DNA from: JAFGHJ01 sp964418485
Lineage (GTDB): Bacteria; Hydrothermota; UBA3072
Assembly: GCA_964418485.1 (NCBI GenBank)
Contig: CAYQMH010000016.1
Coordinates: 1 to 38,272, forward strand
Direction: 5' to 3'
DNA length: 38,272 nucleotides
Shown: one piece after another, positions 28,346-38,246 of the stretch
How positions within the stretch are numbered: position 1 is the first letter of the stretch
How the letters are laid out: every line of letters starts with the position of its first letter
Notes under the pieces: generated by a model
Database searches by the model: none
Told to the model about the DNA's origin: nothing
Seen by the model: only the letters and a program-made list of their open reading frames with translations
Made by a program: the position numbers and the translations under genes

Positions 28346-30631
28346 ATGAGAAAACTTAGTTTAGTCGTAATTACGTTATTGTTAGTCAGTATGGTTGCTT
28401 ATGGACAGGGTGGTTGGACTGATGATGGTACTAAAGTAAGATTAACAACAAGTTCGGATAAAGTCGGTGTCGGAGTGACGAGTCCATACAGCAAATTGCA
28501 TGTACAATGGAGCGCAGCTGGACCAACGCAGGAGGAGAATCGGTCTGCCATTTATGGTTACAACACCAGTACCGATGGTACCTATGCTAATTCTATTGGT
28601 TTATTTGGAAGAGTGAAAACAAGTAAAGGCATGGCTCTTTATGGATATAGTGAAAATTCAAATGGATATGCCGGTTATTTCAGGGGAGGACTTGGAATTA
28701 ATGAGGACGCTGACGCCAACATATGGCGCATGGATGAAGACAGTGGCGACGATCTCCTCTTCCGATTCAGTTCAAACAGTGGTAGCTCCTGGAATGACTT
28801 TCTTAAAATCTTAGATAACGGCAATGTCGGTATCGGGACGACGAGTCCTCTTGGAAAACTGCACGTGAGTTCGGGAACTTCCGGTGATGCTAAAGTATAT
28901 ATTGAGGCAGATACCGATAACAACAATGAAAACGACAATCCCATACTTATTTTCAGACAGGATGGAGTCATAGAAGAAAGCGCTATACAGCAGGATAATA
29001 ACGCCCTACGGATTAGGAATAGCGTCAGTAGTAACGGGGGGATAACTTTTGAAACCGGAACCACTAATGGTTACGAAAATGCTGTGGAGAGGATGAGAAT
29101 AAGATACAACGGCAATGTCGGCATCGGGACGACAAGTCCCAGTGAAAAATTACACGTCTATGGCACAGTACAGATGAATGGATTTAAATTACCAACAGGC
29201 GCAACAAATGGTTATGTTTTAACTTCTGATGGTAACGGCGTAGGGACGTGGCAAGAGGTAGTGGGAGGTGGTGGATCGAGTTTATGGTCACTGAATCCGG
29301 ATGCCAGTATTTATTATGAGGCGGGCAATGTTGGTGTCGGGACGGCGAGTCCGGCTGAGAAATTACATGTAACTGGCACAGTACAGATGGAAGGTTTGAA
29401 ATTACCTACAGGTGCGTCCGCTGGTTATGTGTTAACGTCTGATGGTAACGGCGTAGGGAACTGGCAGCCGAATGTGGGGGGAAGTGTATGGTTGCCGAAT
29501 GGGAATAATATTTATTATAATACGGGAACAGTCGGTATCGGGACGACCTCATCAATGTCACAGTTGAACGTTGTAAGCAGTGGTGGTGTTTTCTCTGCTA
29601 TTTACGGCGAAGGTGAACCAATTGCCCCTGGTGTTGGGTTTTCAACTGGTGTTTACGGCAAAGGAGAAAGTTATGGCGTCTGGGGCGAGGGCGTTGAGGG
29701 TGGTGTTGGCGTCTATGGCTCAAGCACCGGTATCGGTGTTCAAGGCAACGGCGGTACTTTTGATTTTTATGCTGCTAGTTCATCGGGGAAAAGTTATTTT
29801 GCAGGTAATGTCGGGATCGGGACGTCGAACCCATCGGATAAACTCGAAGTTAAAGATGGTGGTCTTCGAATCACTTTAGAAAATCCATATATTGATTTAA
29901 ATGATGCTGATGATGGCTATATGTGGCGTATAGAGGAAGACCAGCACGATCTTTGTTTCCAACTTAGCTCCGATAACGGTTCTTCGTGGACTGAGATGTT
30001 AAGAATGTTAGATAATGGTAGGATTGGCATCGGGACAGCGTATCCGGCGGCTTATAAATTAGATGTTTTTGGGGATGATATGGGTGCTATCCATGCAAAA
30101 ACCACTGGCGGTAGTCAGGCTGCAATACTTGCTACGGCCGAAGGTTCAGGTCGTGGTTTATCTGCTTCTTCAACCTCAGGATACGCTATATACTCCTATT
30201 CTTCTTCCGGATATGCGGGATATTTTCAAGGGCCCAAAAGCTACTTCTCAGGTAACGTTGGTATAGGCACAACAGATCCTCAATCCAAACTTACGGTCAA
30301 CGGAACAATCACAGCCGAGGAAATTGAGGTTCAGGTAGATATTCTTCCTGATTTTGTTTTTGAAGATAATTATAAATTAATGTCTCTTAATAAACTTGAA
30401 AAACATATTAAAAGAGAGAAAAGCCTGCCTGGGATTCCTACTAGTGAGGAAGCCGTTGAAAATGGTGTGAAAGTCGGAGAAATGCAGGCAAAACTTCTGG
30501 AAAAAGTCGAGGAATTGACTTTGTATGTTATTGAGCAGAATAAAGAATTAACTAAAGTAAAGAAAGCGGTCGTAGATTTAAGGAAAGAGAACGAAGCATT
30601 AAGACAAAAAATATCCTCGTTGTCGAATTAA
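28346..30631 (+). CDS. Secreted tail-fibre-like repeat protein (NVGIGTTSP repeats)
   Basis: The 761-aa product has a Sec signal peptide (MRKLSLVVITLLLVSMVAYG). It carries at least eight copies of the phage-tail-fibre-like motif N-V-G-I-G-T-T-S-P-x-x-K-L-x-V; the first reads VGVGVTSPYSKLHV and the last NVGIGTTDPQSKLTV. Other internal duplications include KLPTGATNGYVLTSDGNGVG / KLPTGASAGYVLTSDGNGVG. The C-terminus (DFVFEDNYKLMSLNKLEKHI, KSLPGIPTSEEA, GEMQAKLLEKVEELTLYVIE) and a final coiled coil resemble the trimerisation/chaperone end of tail-spike and Bacteroidetes surface proteins. It is probably a trimeric surface fibre. ATG 28346 is preferred over ATG 28343 for better SD spacing. Only 22 bp separate it from the RHS gene. 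Confidence 0.75.
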   Translation: MRKLSLVVITLLLVSMVAYGQGGWTDDGTKVRLTTSSDKVGVGVTSPYSKLHVQWSAAGPTQEENRSAIYGYNTSTDGTYANSIGLFGRVKTSKGMALYGYSENSNGYAGYFRGGLGINEDADANIWRMDEDSGDDLLFRFSSNSGSSWNDFLKILDNGNVGIGTTSPLGKLHVSSGTSGDAKVYIEADTDNNNENDNPILIFRQDGVIEESAIQQDNNALRIRNSVSSNGGITFETGTTNGYENAVERMRIRYNGNVGIGTTSPSEKLHVYGTVQMNGFKLPTGATNGYVLTSDGNGVGTWQEVVGGGGSSLWSLNPDASIYYEAGNVGVGTASPAEKLHVTGTVQMEGLKLPTGASAGYVLTSDGNGVGNWQPNVGGSVWLPNGNNIYYNTGTVGIGTTSSMSQLNVVSSGGVFSAIYGEGEPIAPGVGFSTGVYGKGESYGVWGEGVEGGVGVYGSSTGIGVQGNGGTFDFYAASSSGKSYFAGNVGIGTSNPSDKLEVKDGGLRITLENPYIDLNDADDGYMWRIEEDQHDLCFQLSSDNGSSWTEMLRMLDNGRIGIGTAYPAAYKLDVFGDDMGAIHAKTTGGSQAAILATAEGSGRGLSASSTSGYAIYSYSSSGYAGYFQGPKSYFSGNVGIGTTDPQSKLTVNGTITAEEIEVQVDILPDFVFEDNYKLMSLNKLEKHIKREKSLPGIPTSEEAVENGVKVGEMQAKLLEKVEELTLYVIEQNKELTKVKKAVVDLRKENEALRQKISSLSN

Positions 30632-30653
30632 TGTAGGCGCAGGGAGGCATTTA

Positions 30654-33600
30654 ATGATTTTATTAATGTTAATACTTTTAGCTAATAGCGCCGGAATTCT
30701 TCAAGCCGCACCATCCAAAGACGCCGGAAATTCCGGGGTAAAACAATATAGGAGCAGTCTCCGGATTTCCGGTCCATCTTTTATTTCTAGTTTCTCTAAT
30801 GATTCGGGTTCGGATAAGTCGGATAAGTCAAATATGGATTCTACAACTGTTAGATCTATTTCCATCGACGATGTTGTTCCGTATACTGACGGTTGGGATC
30901 CCTATCAGGTAGGTTTCAACAAAAGTTCAATATCTACCAACGTTGCGGAGGAGGAGGTAAATGTTGCATCCGGGCAAGTAAAATTAAAGATAAAACTAAC
31001 CAGTCTTCCATTGAGAGGGGGTAAGACCTATGATGTATATCTTACTTATCGGGGTTCTCCCTTATCTTTGGATGGTATGCGATTAGATGTTGATAAGTAC
31101 GGGGATGAGCATTGGAATCGTAACCCTGTACTGATCAATAGCTATGGTACTAATAATCATGATTTTATTGTTGCGGGAGATATGGGTAATTGTGGTTTGG
31201 GATGGGATATTACGCCAGGGGAAATTAGTGTAGCTCCTAATGCTAAACAGGATGTTCCAATGAAAGGCCACATATTAGAATACTATGCCGGTTCCGTCCG
31301 TCTTAATGGCGGTAATAATTATGGTATTTTTAAATTTAATACTTACCAGTTCTGGAATGATTACGAAGAGGCAGAATACGAAGAGTCAATTAGAGGTATT
31401 TGGAGGGTGAGTAATACAAAGGATATGTTGGTACAATTCGATGCTGATGATGATATTGCAGATTTTTATACTCCGGGATATAAATATCATTTCGGAGAGT
31501 TCGCCAAGTACCCTCAGTCATCTCGTACCGTGGAGAGTGAAAATGGTGAAGAGGTAGTTAGGGATAGGAAGTTGTTTTTAGTTACGCAACTTACTGATAA
31601 AAATGGGAATTATATAAATGTAGAATGGCACGATAAAGATGTTTGGAGTTCAATTTTTCCATATGAGTGTCCTCCGGCAGAACGAGTTCCTAAGAGGATT
31701 TCTACTCCAACCGATGGATGTACTTTTTCCAGAAAGAGGATAAAAAAGTTAAACAATGGGTCTTACCAAAAGGGTTGGGATTTTTATGTAGTTGATACAT
31801 TAAAAGAAACGATAAATGGAGATAAGTTCAAGGTAGTATTTTACTATACTAGAACGGATTTGTCTAAAGCTATTGAATATTGGTATCATCGTGAGGCTGT
31901 TTTGCTGGACTCTATCGCATTTTTCGAAAATGATATAAGAATAAAACCTTCCTATAAATTCTTTTATGACGACGATACCGGAGAACTTGTCAAATTTATA
32001 ACACCTGATGGTGTAGAGACCGAGTATTGGTATGAGCAGGATCAGGCGGAGAGTTTTGTAATTTCCGAGTTCTACGGTTTAGATGAAACCTTCACAACGG
32101 CGTTTAGGAGAATCTCTTCAAAGCAAGTAACTATACCCGAAACTGGTGAGGTGCTGGAGTATGAATATGATTATGTGGGAGAGGATGTTGATGAGGAGGT
32201 TATGGAATCTTCGGTAGGATTCAGATATAATGGAATGTATTTTTGGTATTGGGATTATGGTGAAGGAGAGTGGGTTTGGTATCCTATAAGTTCTTGGTAT
32301 CCTCTTTACAAGGGATGTGAGGTAAGATTACCAGGTGGTGACAGGGTGTCTTACAGATATATAAATGATCAATATATGCTTGATAAATTTACTGGTCATT
32401 ATCCGTATGAAGTTGTGGCGGAGATTTTAGACCGTGATGGAAACGTAGTCTGTGAAGTTAATGTATACGGTGCTCGGGTAGAGAACTTTTATGGTAAACC
32501 GAAATATATAAGGACGTATGACGCGGAAAGAGGTTTGATTAAGACCGAACGTTTTTTTTGGAAAATTAACGATGAAATTGATTATCACCCTATAAGCAAA
32601 CGAAGTTTGCATTCTGTATTGAGTTATCATGTTGTCACTAAAGATAATGATGATGCGACTCTTAATGTAAACGATACAGGCTGGGAGTTATTTGAATATA
32701 ATGAGTATGATAAATATGATAATAAATTGGAATATAAATATCGCGGAAATATAAAATTTTTAGGTACCCAGAATCTAAGTTTCTATCAAGACCATGAAGA
32801 TATAGATATAGATGGTTGGCCTCAGGTGTTTCCCCTACCGGTAGAAGAATGGACTAATCACGAAGGTATACTTGAATTCGATGATTTGGATTATGAAGAC
32901 AGTTGGATAGTAGAACAAAACTTCTTCCATGAATCTAGAGACGAGTACAGAATGGTATTTACAGGAGGTGTTCTATATCGTCCTTTTTTAGTACACCTCT
33001 TACACGGTAGACAAGAATTTAGTATAGAACCGGGAGGCGGGGTTGGACAGAAGGTTGGAGAGATTAATTTGGATTATGACGGGAATGATTTATGTGATGT
33101 TTCCAGCCCGAGTTTTCATGATTCTGACTGGGATCAGGATTTTACAGTTCGCGGAAATCTTACCAAGAAGATAGAATGGAGAAGTGATGACCCGGACGAT
33201 TACCGCTCAAAGGAATACTGGTATGATATATGCGGAAATGCTGTAGAAATGACGAATTATATGGGTGAAAAATATAAATTTAAATATGACGATGATGCTG
33301 TGTTCCCGGAGGAGAAAATATATCCGAATAATAAAAGTGAGTATGTTGATTTTGATAACGAAGGCAGGCTTACTTCTGTTACCGATAGAAGCGGTATAAT
33401 TAATTCCTCTCAGTACGATATTTACGGTAGGCTGACGGAGTCCCGAAGAGGCATTTCCGGAGACCTTAGTTTGCTTGAGGAGTATGAGTATGATGATTTC
33501 AATAGAATGGCAACCGCGACAGCGTATTCTTCCGTCAGCTCTTCGAATACTGTTCATCATTATTACGATGAACTAGGAAGACTTGAGAAAGATGAATTTT

Positions 33601-36600
33601 TAGGAGAGAGTTCGGGTACAGATGTAATAAAGGAATATTTCTATGATAAGAAAGGGAATTTAAATAAAGAGACACTCCCGAGATTTCGTAATGCGTCGAC
33701 TGCGGATACAGTGAAGAAGAAACTTGACATTCTTGGTAGTGTAATGGAAATTGAATATCCGTCGGCCTCAGGTGATGAAATTGTTACGTATGATTACTCT
33801 CTAAATGATTATGGAGGAAGAGAGACAGAGGTAACTGATGAAGAATTTAATATTACTAAGTTACTCTATAACCCGTCGGGTGATTTAATGGAGGTAATAG
33901 ACGCGGACGACAATCATACGGACTATTATTACGATGTTAATGGCAATCTTGATTCAATCATTGATGCCGAAGGGAAGAAAGTGAGCTTCGAATACGATTG
34001 GTTGGGAAATTTAGTGAGAAGGGAAGGACCGGACAGAGGTGTCGATACCTTTGCTTATTATCCTGATGGGCAGTTCTATTTTCATGTAAATAATTCAGAT
34101 GATTCGATCTTTTATAGCTATGATAAATTAGGCAGGATTAAAGCTAAAGGTGGTTTGGGTTTATATGATCCGCCGATGGTTTACATATTAGATACTTTGT
34201 TCTATGACACAGAAACCCAATATATTGTTCCGGAGTATGAAAGTTGGACAGATTGGGAGTTAAATGAGGATATATCTCAGTGGGAAAGAGTAGTCATAAG
34301 ATTTATAACTAAATGTGGATTACCTGCTACGTATAAGGATGTTTTAGGACAATGCTCATTATATGTGTTTTTTGAAGATCCTGTTGACACCTTCGAGCGG
34401 TATTTTGAAATATGGGAAGGCTCTCCCGATGCTAACCAATGGGGCTATTTACCTAATAGTGGTTATTCTATTGGTTTTGACCGTGAGGATTATGGAAATA
34501 TTATTTCCGGTATAAGAATGAAACATACAGGCGAGGGTAAATACGAATACAATTTTCCGTACGGTTATCCCGGCGGTAATTGGGCGGATTCGATAAAGAA
34601 TGTTACGGTAGAAGGATTGGGTTATGATTCATTACCTTATGTTACAGTTGTAGATAAACAGGAGGAATATTTTTATGATAATTATAAAATAAAGGGAACG
34701 ACTTACACACCTCCTTTGGGTTTAACCTATTCCCAAGGAAGACCTACGGGTTTTGAGAATGAAAATGTGCGTGAAGTGTACTTTTATGATAAATTCGGCA
34801 ATTTAAGTTACGAAAAGGTTATACCGTCTGTTGGAGCTTCCGAACAGAAGGATTTTCAATATTCATATGACTTAAAGGGAAAGTTAACGAAATCAGAATA
34901 TCCGGGTTATAAAGTCGAGTACGAATATGATAAATTGGGCAATATTTCCTCTGCTACGATTAACGATAATCAAACGATAAATATTTCATCCACAGCCGCA
35001 GGGCTTTTAAGCGGTATTCGTTTTCCGGGATCGGTTAAGGATACATTTGAATATACGCAGAGGAACTGGATGGATTGGATGAAAATTTCCGATAATTCTT
35101 CTGATTTATATTGGAGAGATTTTGAATATAACAAACGAGGAGAACTCCTGGAAGAGTTTAGGTATGCTCCTTCCCCGCAGACTACGGTAGCAACATACAC
35201 ATATGATGATCTTGGCCGGCTTACAAATGAAGATCGGGAGGGGACTGATAATGACCACAGTTTTACCTATGATGCGGTTGGAAATAGAGATGTCGTTGAT
35301 GGTGTAGCTTATCAGTATATCGATCAGACTAACAAATTGATAAATGATGGAGTGAGGACATACGAATATAACGATATTGGATGTATAAAATCGAAGTCCG
35401 ATGTAAATGGTATGGTAAACTTTTACTACGATTCGAAAGGCAGACTTAAAGGGCTTTGTGATGAAGAAGGCAACGGATATAAGTATTATTACAAGGGAAT
35501 GCAGAGGATAAGAGAGGAAGAATTATCGGATATTGAGTTCGAGGCAGAAGGTTATAAATATTACTGTAAAGTAAAATACGATAATCTTACAGGAGGTATA
35601 CTTGAGGCGGTTTTCCTGAACTCAAATAATAATGAAATAGGAGATAGTGTATTGTATGAGATAGAGGGATCCCATCTTAATGATTGGGAAGAGCTATCCG
35701 GTTATATATCGTATGAAGATTGTCCTGCCGGGACTGAAAATTTGAAGCTACGAGTAAGGCGGGAGAGTAGTAGCAGTGGTACTTTATTGGTAGGGAATAT
35801 GAATATAAGTATAGATGAGGGTATAATTGGAGAGATCGAAGAGGCGTATGACTATTTTTACGATATTGCCGGGAATTTGCTAATGATTAATGATAAAGAT
35901 GGAAATCCACAGACAAAATACATCTACGCGGGAAGCCGTCTTCTAGCTAAAGAAAAAGACGGAGAACTCTATTTCTACCATTTGAACCAACTTGGTTCGC
36001 CTATTGTGATTACGGATGAGAGTGGAAATGTGGTAAAACAGAAAAAATACGAAGCATTTGGAAATTTAATCTCTGCATCCGGAACTCATGAGGATAAAAG
36101 AGAATTTACAGGAAAAGAAAAAGACCCGACAGGTTTCCATTACTTCGGTGCGAGATATTACAGTGGAAATATCGGAAGGTTCCTGAGTCCTGATCCGCAT
36201 ACGTTAGGCCCTGGAGGTTTTGACCGTACTGATCCTCAGACATTGAATCCATATGTATATTGTACTAATGATCCTTTATATTACTTTGATCCGGATGGTT
36301 TGGTCCGCATAGACAGATATAATATCGCATATAGCTATGGTCGAATTATGGGAACTTGGGTGGGATTTTGGACTAATATACTCCCCGATGAAGTAAATAT
36401 AATTAAACCCCTATTTTTCTTAGGCCAATGCGCTGCAGATCAGCAATCACTTAGTGATTGTTTTGAAGACGCAGATCTACATGGATTTAACAATATACGA
36501 GCCCTCAATGTATTCTCAGGTATTTCTAAGGGCATTAGCCAAGCAAATTTAGATAGGGTAGTTATGGGGATGTTTGGTGCGAGACACCCTGAGACTGTAA

Positions 36601-37019
36601 TAAAGAATGGTAGGCAGCTCGATCTTAACAAAATAAAAAACGGAACCGTAGCAGATGCAATAGAAGAAATTAGAGGAATGGAAGCCTATGCTAATAAATG
36701 TATGTATTGGGGGGGTGACCCAATAGAGCTTATTCAATCAGGTGAGTATCCGTGGTGGTATGATGATCGTTTTTATGAGCAAATGGAGATATGGTATCCG
36801 GGGGAGTGGAAGCAACCTACGTTGCCGATAGATTATTATGATGTTCCTGATAATTATGAGTACGATCCTTACGACCCGGCGGGAGAAGGTATGTATACTA
36901 GTATTATACCGGAGCCTGAGAACGCAATTTCAGAAGAGAGAGCTGAAAATAGGAAAGAAAAACCTGGCAAAATGGATCTTTTTGTTAAGCTTGTAATGGA
37001 GCTTGGAAGGAACCCATAA
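30654..37019 (+). CDS. Giant RHS/YD-repeat protein with variable C-terminal tip
   Basis: The 2121-aa product has a hydrophobic N-terminus (MILLMLILLANSAGILQAAP), unusual in lacking basic residues but signal-like. The first ~900 residues are beta-rich with few clear motifs. From ~900 on, many YD repeats occur (YDIYGRLTESRRG, YDELGRLEKDEFLG, YDVNGNLDSI, YDKLGNISSATI, YTYDDLGRLTNED, YDAVGNRDVVDG). The RHS core follows: LGSPIVITDESGNVVKQKKY, REFTGKEKDPTGFHYFGARYYSG, GRFLSPDP and NPYVYCTNDPLYYFDPDGL, where DPDGL (1879-1883) is the usual core-end self-cleavage motif. A 238-aa tip after it matches no toxin I know. Around 1620-1700 a beta-sandwich-like insertion interrupts the repeats. SD GGGAGG, 6 nt before ATG. 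Probably cotranscribed with the fibre gene. Confidence 0.85.
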   Translation: MILLMLILLANSAGILQAAPSKDAGNSGVKQYRSSLRISGPSFISSFSNDSGSDKSDKSNMDSTTVRSISIDDVVPYTDGWDPYQVGFNKSSISTNVAEEEVNVASGQVKLKIKLTSLPLRGGKTYDVYLTYRGSPLSLDGMRLDVDKYGDEHWNRNPVLINSYGTNNHDFIVAGDMGNCGLGWDITPGEISVAPNAKQDVPMKGHILEYYAGSVRLNGGNNYGIFKFNTYQFWNDYEEAEYEESIRGIWRVSNTKDMLVQFDADDDIADFYTPGYKYHFGEFAKYPQSSRTVESENGEEVVRDRKLFLVTQLTDKNGNYINVEWHDKDVWSSIFPYECPPAERVPKRISTPTDGCTFSRKRIKKLNNGSYQKGWDFYVVDTLKETINGDKFKVVFYYTRTDLSKAIEYWYHREAVLLDSIAFFENDIRIKPSYKFFYDDDTGELVKFITPDGVETEYWYEQDQAESFVISEFYGLDETFTTAFRRISSKQVTIPETGEVLEYEYDYVGEDVDEEVMESSVGFRYNGMYFWYWDYGEGEWVWYPISSWYPLYKGCEVRLPGGDRVSYRYINDQYMLDKFTGHYPYEVVAEILDRDGNVVCEVNVYGARVENFYGKPKYIRTYDAERGLIKTERFFWKINDEIDYHPISKRSLHSVLSYHVVTKDNDDATLNVNDTGWELFEYNEYDKYDNKLEYKYRGNIKFLGTQNLSFYQDHEDIDIDGWPQVFPLPVEEWTNHEGILEFDDLDYEDSWIVEQNFFHESRDEYRMVFTGGVLYRPFLVHLLHGRQEFSIEPGGGVGQKVGEINLDYDGNDLCDVSSPSFHDSDWDQDFTVRGNLTKKIEWRSDDPDDYRSKEYWYDICGNAVEMTNYMGEKYKFKYDDDAVFPEEKIYPNNKSEYVDFDNEGRLTSVTDRSGIINSSQYDIYGRLTESRRGISGDLSLLEEYEYDDFNRMATATAYSSVSSSNTVHHYYDELGRLEKDEFLGESSGTDVIKEYFYDKKGNLNKETLPRFRNASTADTVKKKLDILGSVMEIEYPSASGDEIVTYDYSLNDYGGRETEVTDEEFNITKLLYNPSGDLMEVIDADDNHTDYYYDVNGNLDSIIDAEGKKVSFEYDWLGNLVRREGPDRGVDTFAYYPDGQFYFHVNNSDDSIFYSYDKLGRIKAKGGLGLYDPPMVYILDTLFYDTETQYIVPEYESWTDWELNEDISQWERVVIRFITKCGLPATYKDVLGQCSLYVFFEDPVDTFERYFEIWEGSPDANQWGYLPNSGYSIGFDREDYGNIISGIRMKHTGEGKYEYNFPYGYPGGNWADSIKNVTVEGLGYDSLPYVTVVDKQEEYFYDNYKIKGTTYTPPLGLTYSQGRPTGFENENVREVYFYDKFGNLSYEKVIPSVGASEQKDFQYSYDLKGKLTKSEYPGYKVEYEYDKLGNISSATINDNQTINISSTAAGLLSGIRFPGSVKDTFEYTQRNWMDWMKISDNSSDLYWRDFEYNKRGELLEEFRYAPSPQTTVATYTYDDLGRLTNEDREGTDNDHSFTYDAVGNRDVVDGVAYQYIDQTNKLINDGVRTYEYNDIGCIKSKSDVNGMVNFYYDSKGRLKGLCDEEGNGYKYYYKGMQRIREEELSDIEFEAEGYKYYCKVKYDNLTGGILEAVFLNSNNNEIGDSVLYEIEGSHLNDWEELSGYISYEDCPAGTENLKLRVRRESSSSGTLLVGNMNISIDEGIIGEIEEAYDYFYDIAGNLLMINDKDGNPQTKYIYAGSRLLAKEKDGELYFYHLNQLGSPIVITDESGNVVKQKKYEAFGNLISASGTHEDKREFTGKEKDPTGFHYFGARYYSGNIGRFLSPDPHTLGPGGFDRTDPQTLNPYVYCTNDPLYYFDPDGLVRIDRYNIAYSYGRIMGTWVGFWTNILPDEVNIIKPLFFLGQCAADQQSLSDCFEDADLHGFNNIRALNVFSGISKGISQANLDRVVMGMFGARHPETVIKNGRQLDLNKIKNGTVADAIEEIRGMEAYANKCMYWGGDPIELIQSGEYPWWYDDRFYEQMEIWYPGEWKQPTLPIDYYDVPDNYEYDPYDPAGEGMYTSIIPEPENAISEERAENRKEKPGKMDLFVKLVMELGRNP

Positions 37020-37132
37020 GAACTTACCGAAAGCGGGCGGTTTCCGGATTATTATAATTAGCTTTATTATGATTAAATAGAGGAAATAAATCCGCCGAGT
37101 TTTTATGATCGTATTGTAAGGAAGTTAATAAC

Positions 37133-38176
37133 ATGATAAAACAAATATTTGTATTTGTGCTTTTTATCTCAGTCTTAAGCGAGTGCGGGATTAAAAAAGA
37201 AGAGAAACTTCCGTCTGATGTTGATTTTACGAATACAATTCTCTTTACGGCACAGATAGATGACAAGTATGAGCTTAGGAGACCTCAGATATTTGCCGTC
37301 GAAGTAGACTCACCCCATACTCTGTATCAGTTAACAGATACAAGATATCCCATTGAAGATCCCGTCTGGCTTCCGGATGGTTCGGGAATTGTTTTTCTTG
37401 GAAGCATGTATGATAATGATCTGTTTGGCGGAACTGGATTTATCGATCTTTCGGACTATCCAGATATTTTTGTACTGGATACAACAGGAATAAGGAGAAT
37501 AATTAAATGTTGGAACAGTTTATCTAAGAATAATAAAGAAAAGTACAAGGAGCTATATGGTCATATTTCTGATGTGATGCCTACTTCTTCAGGGAAAGTT
37601 GTTTTTAATCTTGGTGGATATAAATTCATAGTTCATGATACAATTCAGTCCGAAATTTCTTTTAGTGCTGTCAAAAAGAGTCCTGAACTGGCTCATATCT
37701 ATTCTCCGTTTGCTCTTTCTCCGGATGAAAAGGAAGTTGCCTTTGCTACAAAATTAAAATATGCTTCTTCAACAGAAATATTTATTATGAGCTTAGAGAA
37801 TGGAGACTATAAAAGACTAACTAACAACGAAATTAGCGAGAGCGGAGTCTGTTGGTCCAGAGACGGCAAAATATATTTTAGCAGCGTTGATCAAAGTATA
37901 AGAAAGGATTCCAATGAATATCAAATGGAAATTTTTGTTATGGACATTGATGGCAAAAATAAAAAGAACCTGACAAATACTCCTCAAATATCCGAAAGTT
38001 CTCCTAAAGTTTCTCCGGATGACAAGTTAATCGCTTATATTGTCGAAGGAGAGAGGGAGCATGATAAATATTATATTAAAATCTGGGTTATGAATAATGA
38101 TGGAACTAACAAAAGGAAAATTATAGGCTTTCACGCTTACAATTATGGAAATATATCCTGGTATCCAAAAAAATAA
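37133..38176 (+). CDS. Exported TolB/PD40-like beta-propeller protein, possible lipoprotein
   Basis: The 347-aa product has a signal peptide MIKQIFVFVLFISVLSEC; Cys18 in LSEC may be a lipobox Cys though Glu at -1 is atypical. The rest carries PD40/TolB-like blades: WLPDGSGIVFLGSMYD, FALSPDEKEVAFATKLKYASSTEIFIMSLENGDYKRLTN, VCWSRDGKIYFSSVDQ... EIFVMDIDGKNKKNLTN, KVSPDDKLIAYIVEG... IWVMNNDGTNKRKII. TolB-like propellers act in the periplasm as binding scaffolds. It follows the RHS gene after 113 bp, with AAGGAAG 8 nt before ATG. Immunity proteins often take this position, but a propeller is not a typical one. An unrelated partner or envelope role is equally possible. Confidence 0.65.
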   Translation: MIKQIFVFVLFISVLSECGIKKEEKLPSDVDFTNTILFTAQIDDKYELRRPQIFAVEVDSPHTLYQLTDTRYPIEDPVWLPDGSGIVFLGSMYDNDLFGGTGFIDLSDYPDIFVLDTTGIRRIIKCWNSLSKNNKEKYKELYGHISDVMPTSSGKVVFNLGGYKFIVHDTIQSEISFSAVKKSPELAHIYSPFALSPDEKEVAFATKLKYASSTEIFIMSLENGDYKRLTNNEISESGVCWSRDGKIYFSSVDQSIRKDSNEYQMEIFVMDIDGKNKKNLTNTPQISESSPKVSPDDKLIAYIVEGEREHDKYYIKIWVMNNDGTNKRKIIGFHAYNYGNISWYPKK

Positions 38177-38199
38177 CTAGAGTGTAATTGAATATCAAC

Positions 38200-38246
38200 G
38201 TGTCAACGGGGTCAGATCTTCTTTGAAAAGTGTCAAGGGGTGGGGT
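38200..38246. repeat. Short direct repeat GTGTCAA(C)GGGGT at the window end
   Basis: GTGTCAACGGGGT (38200-38212) and GTGTCAAGGGGTGGGGT (38230-38246) are related, 30 bp apart, in the gap after the propeller gene. The GGGGTCAGATC between them resembles words often seen beside IS200/REP-type transposase genes, but no transposase is in view. Confidence 0.4.

Noticed and set aside
37036..37096. GGCGG...CCGCC hairpin between the RHS and propeller genes as a terminator
   Set aside because: Only 5 bp pair with a ~50-nt loop; the T-run is short. It is too weak to call.
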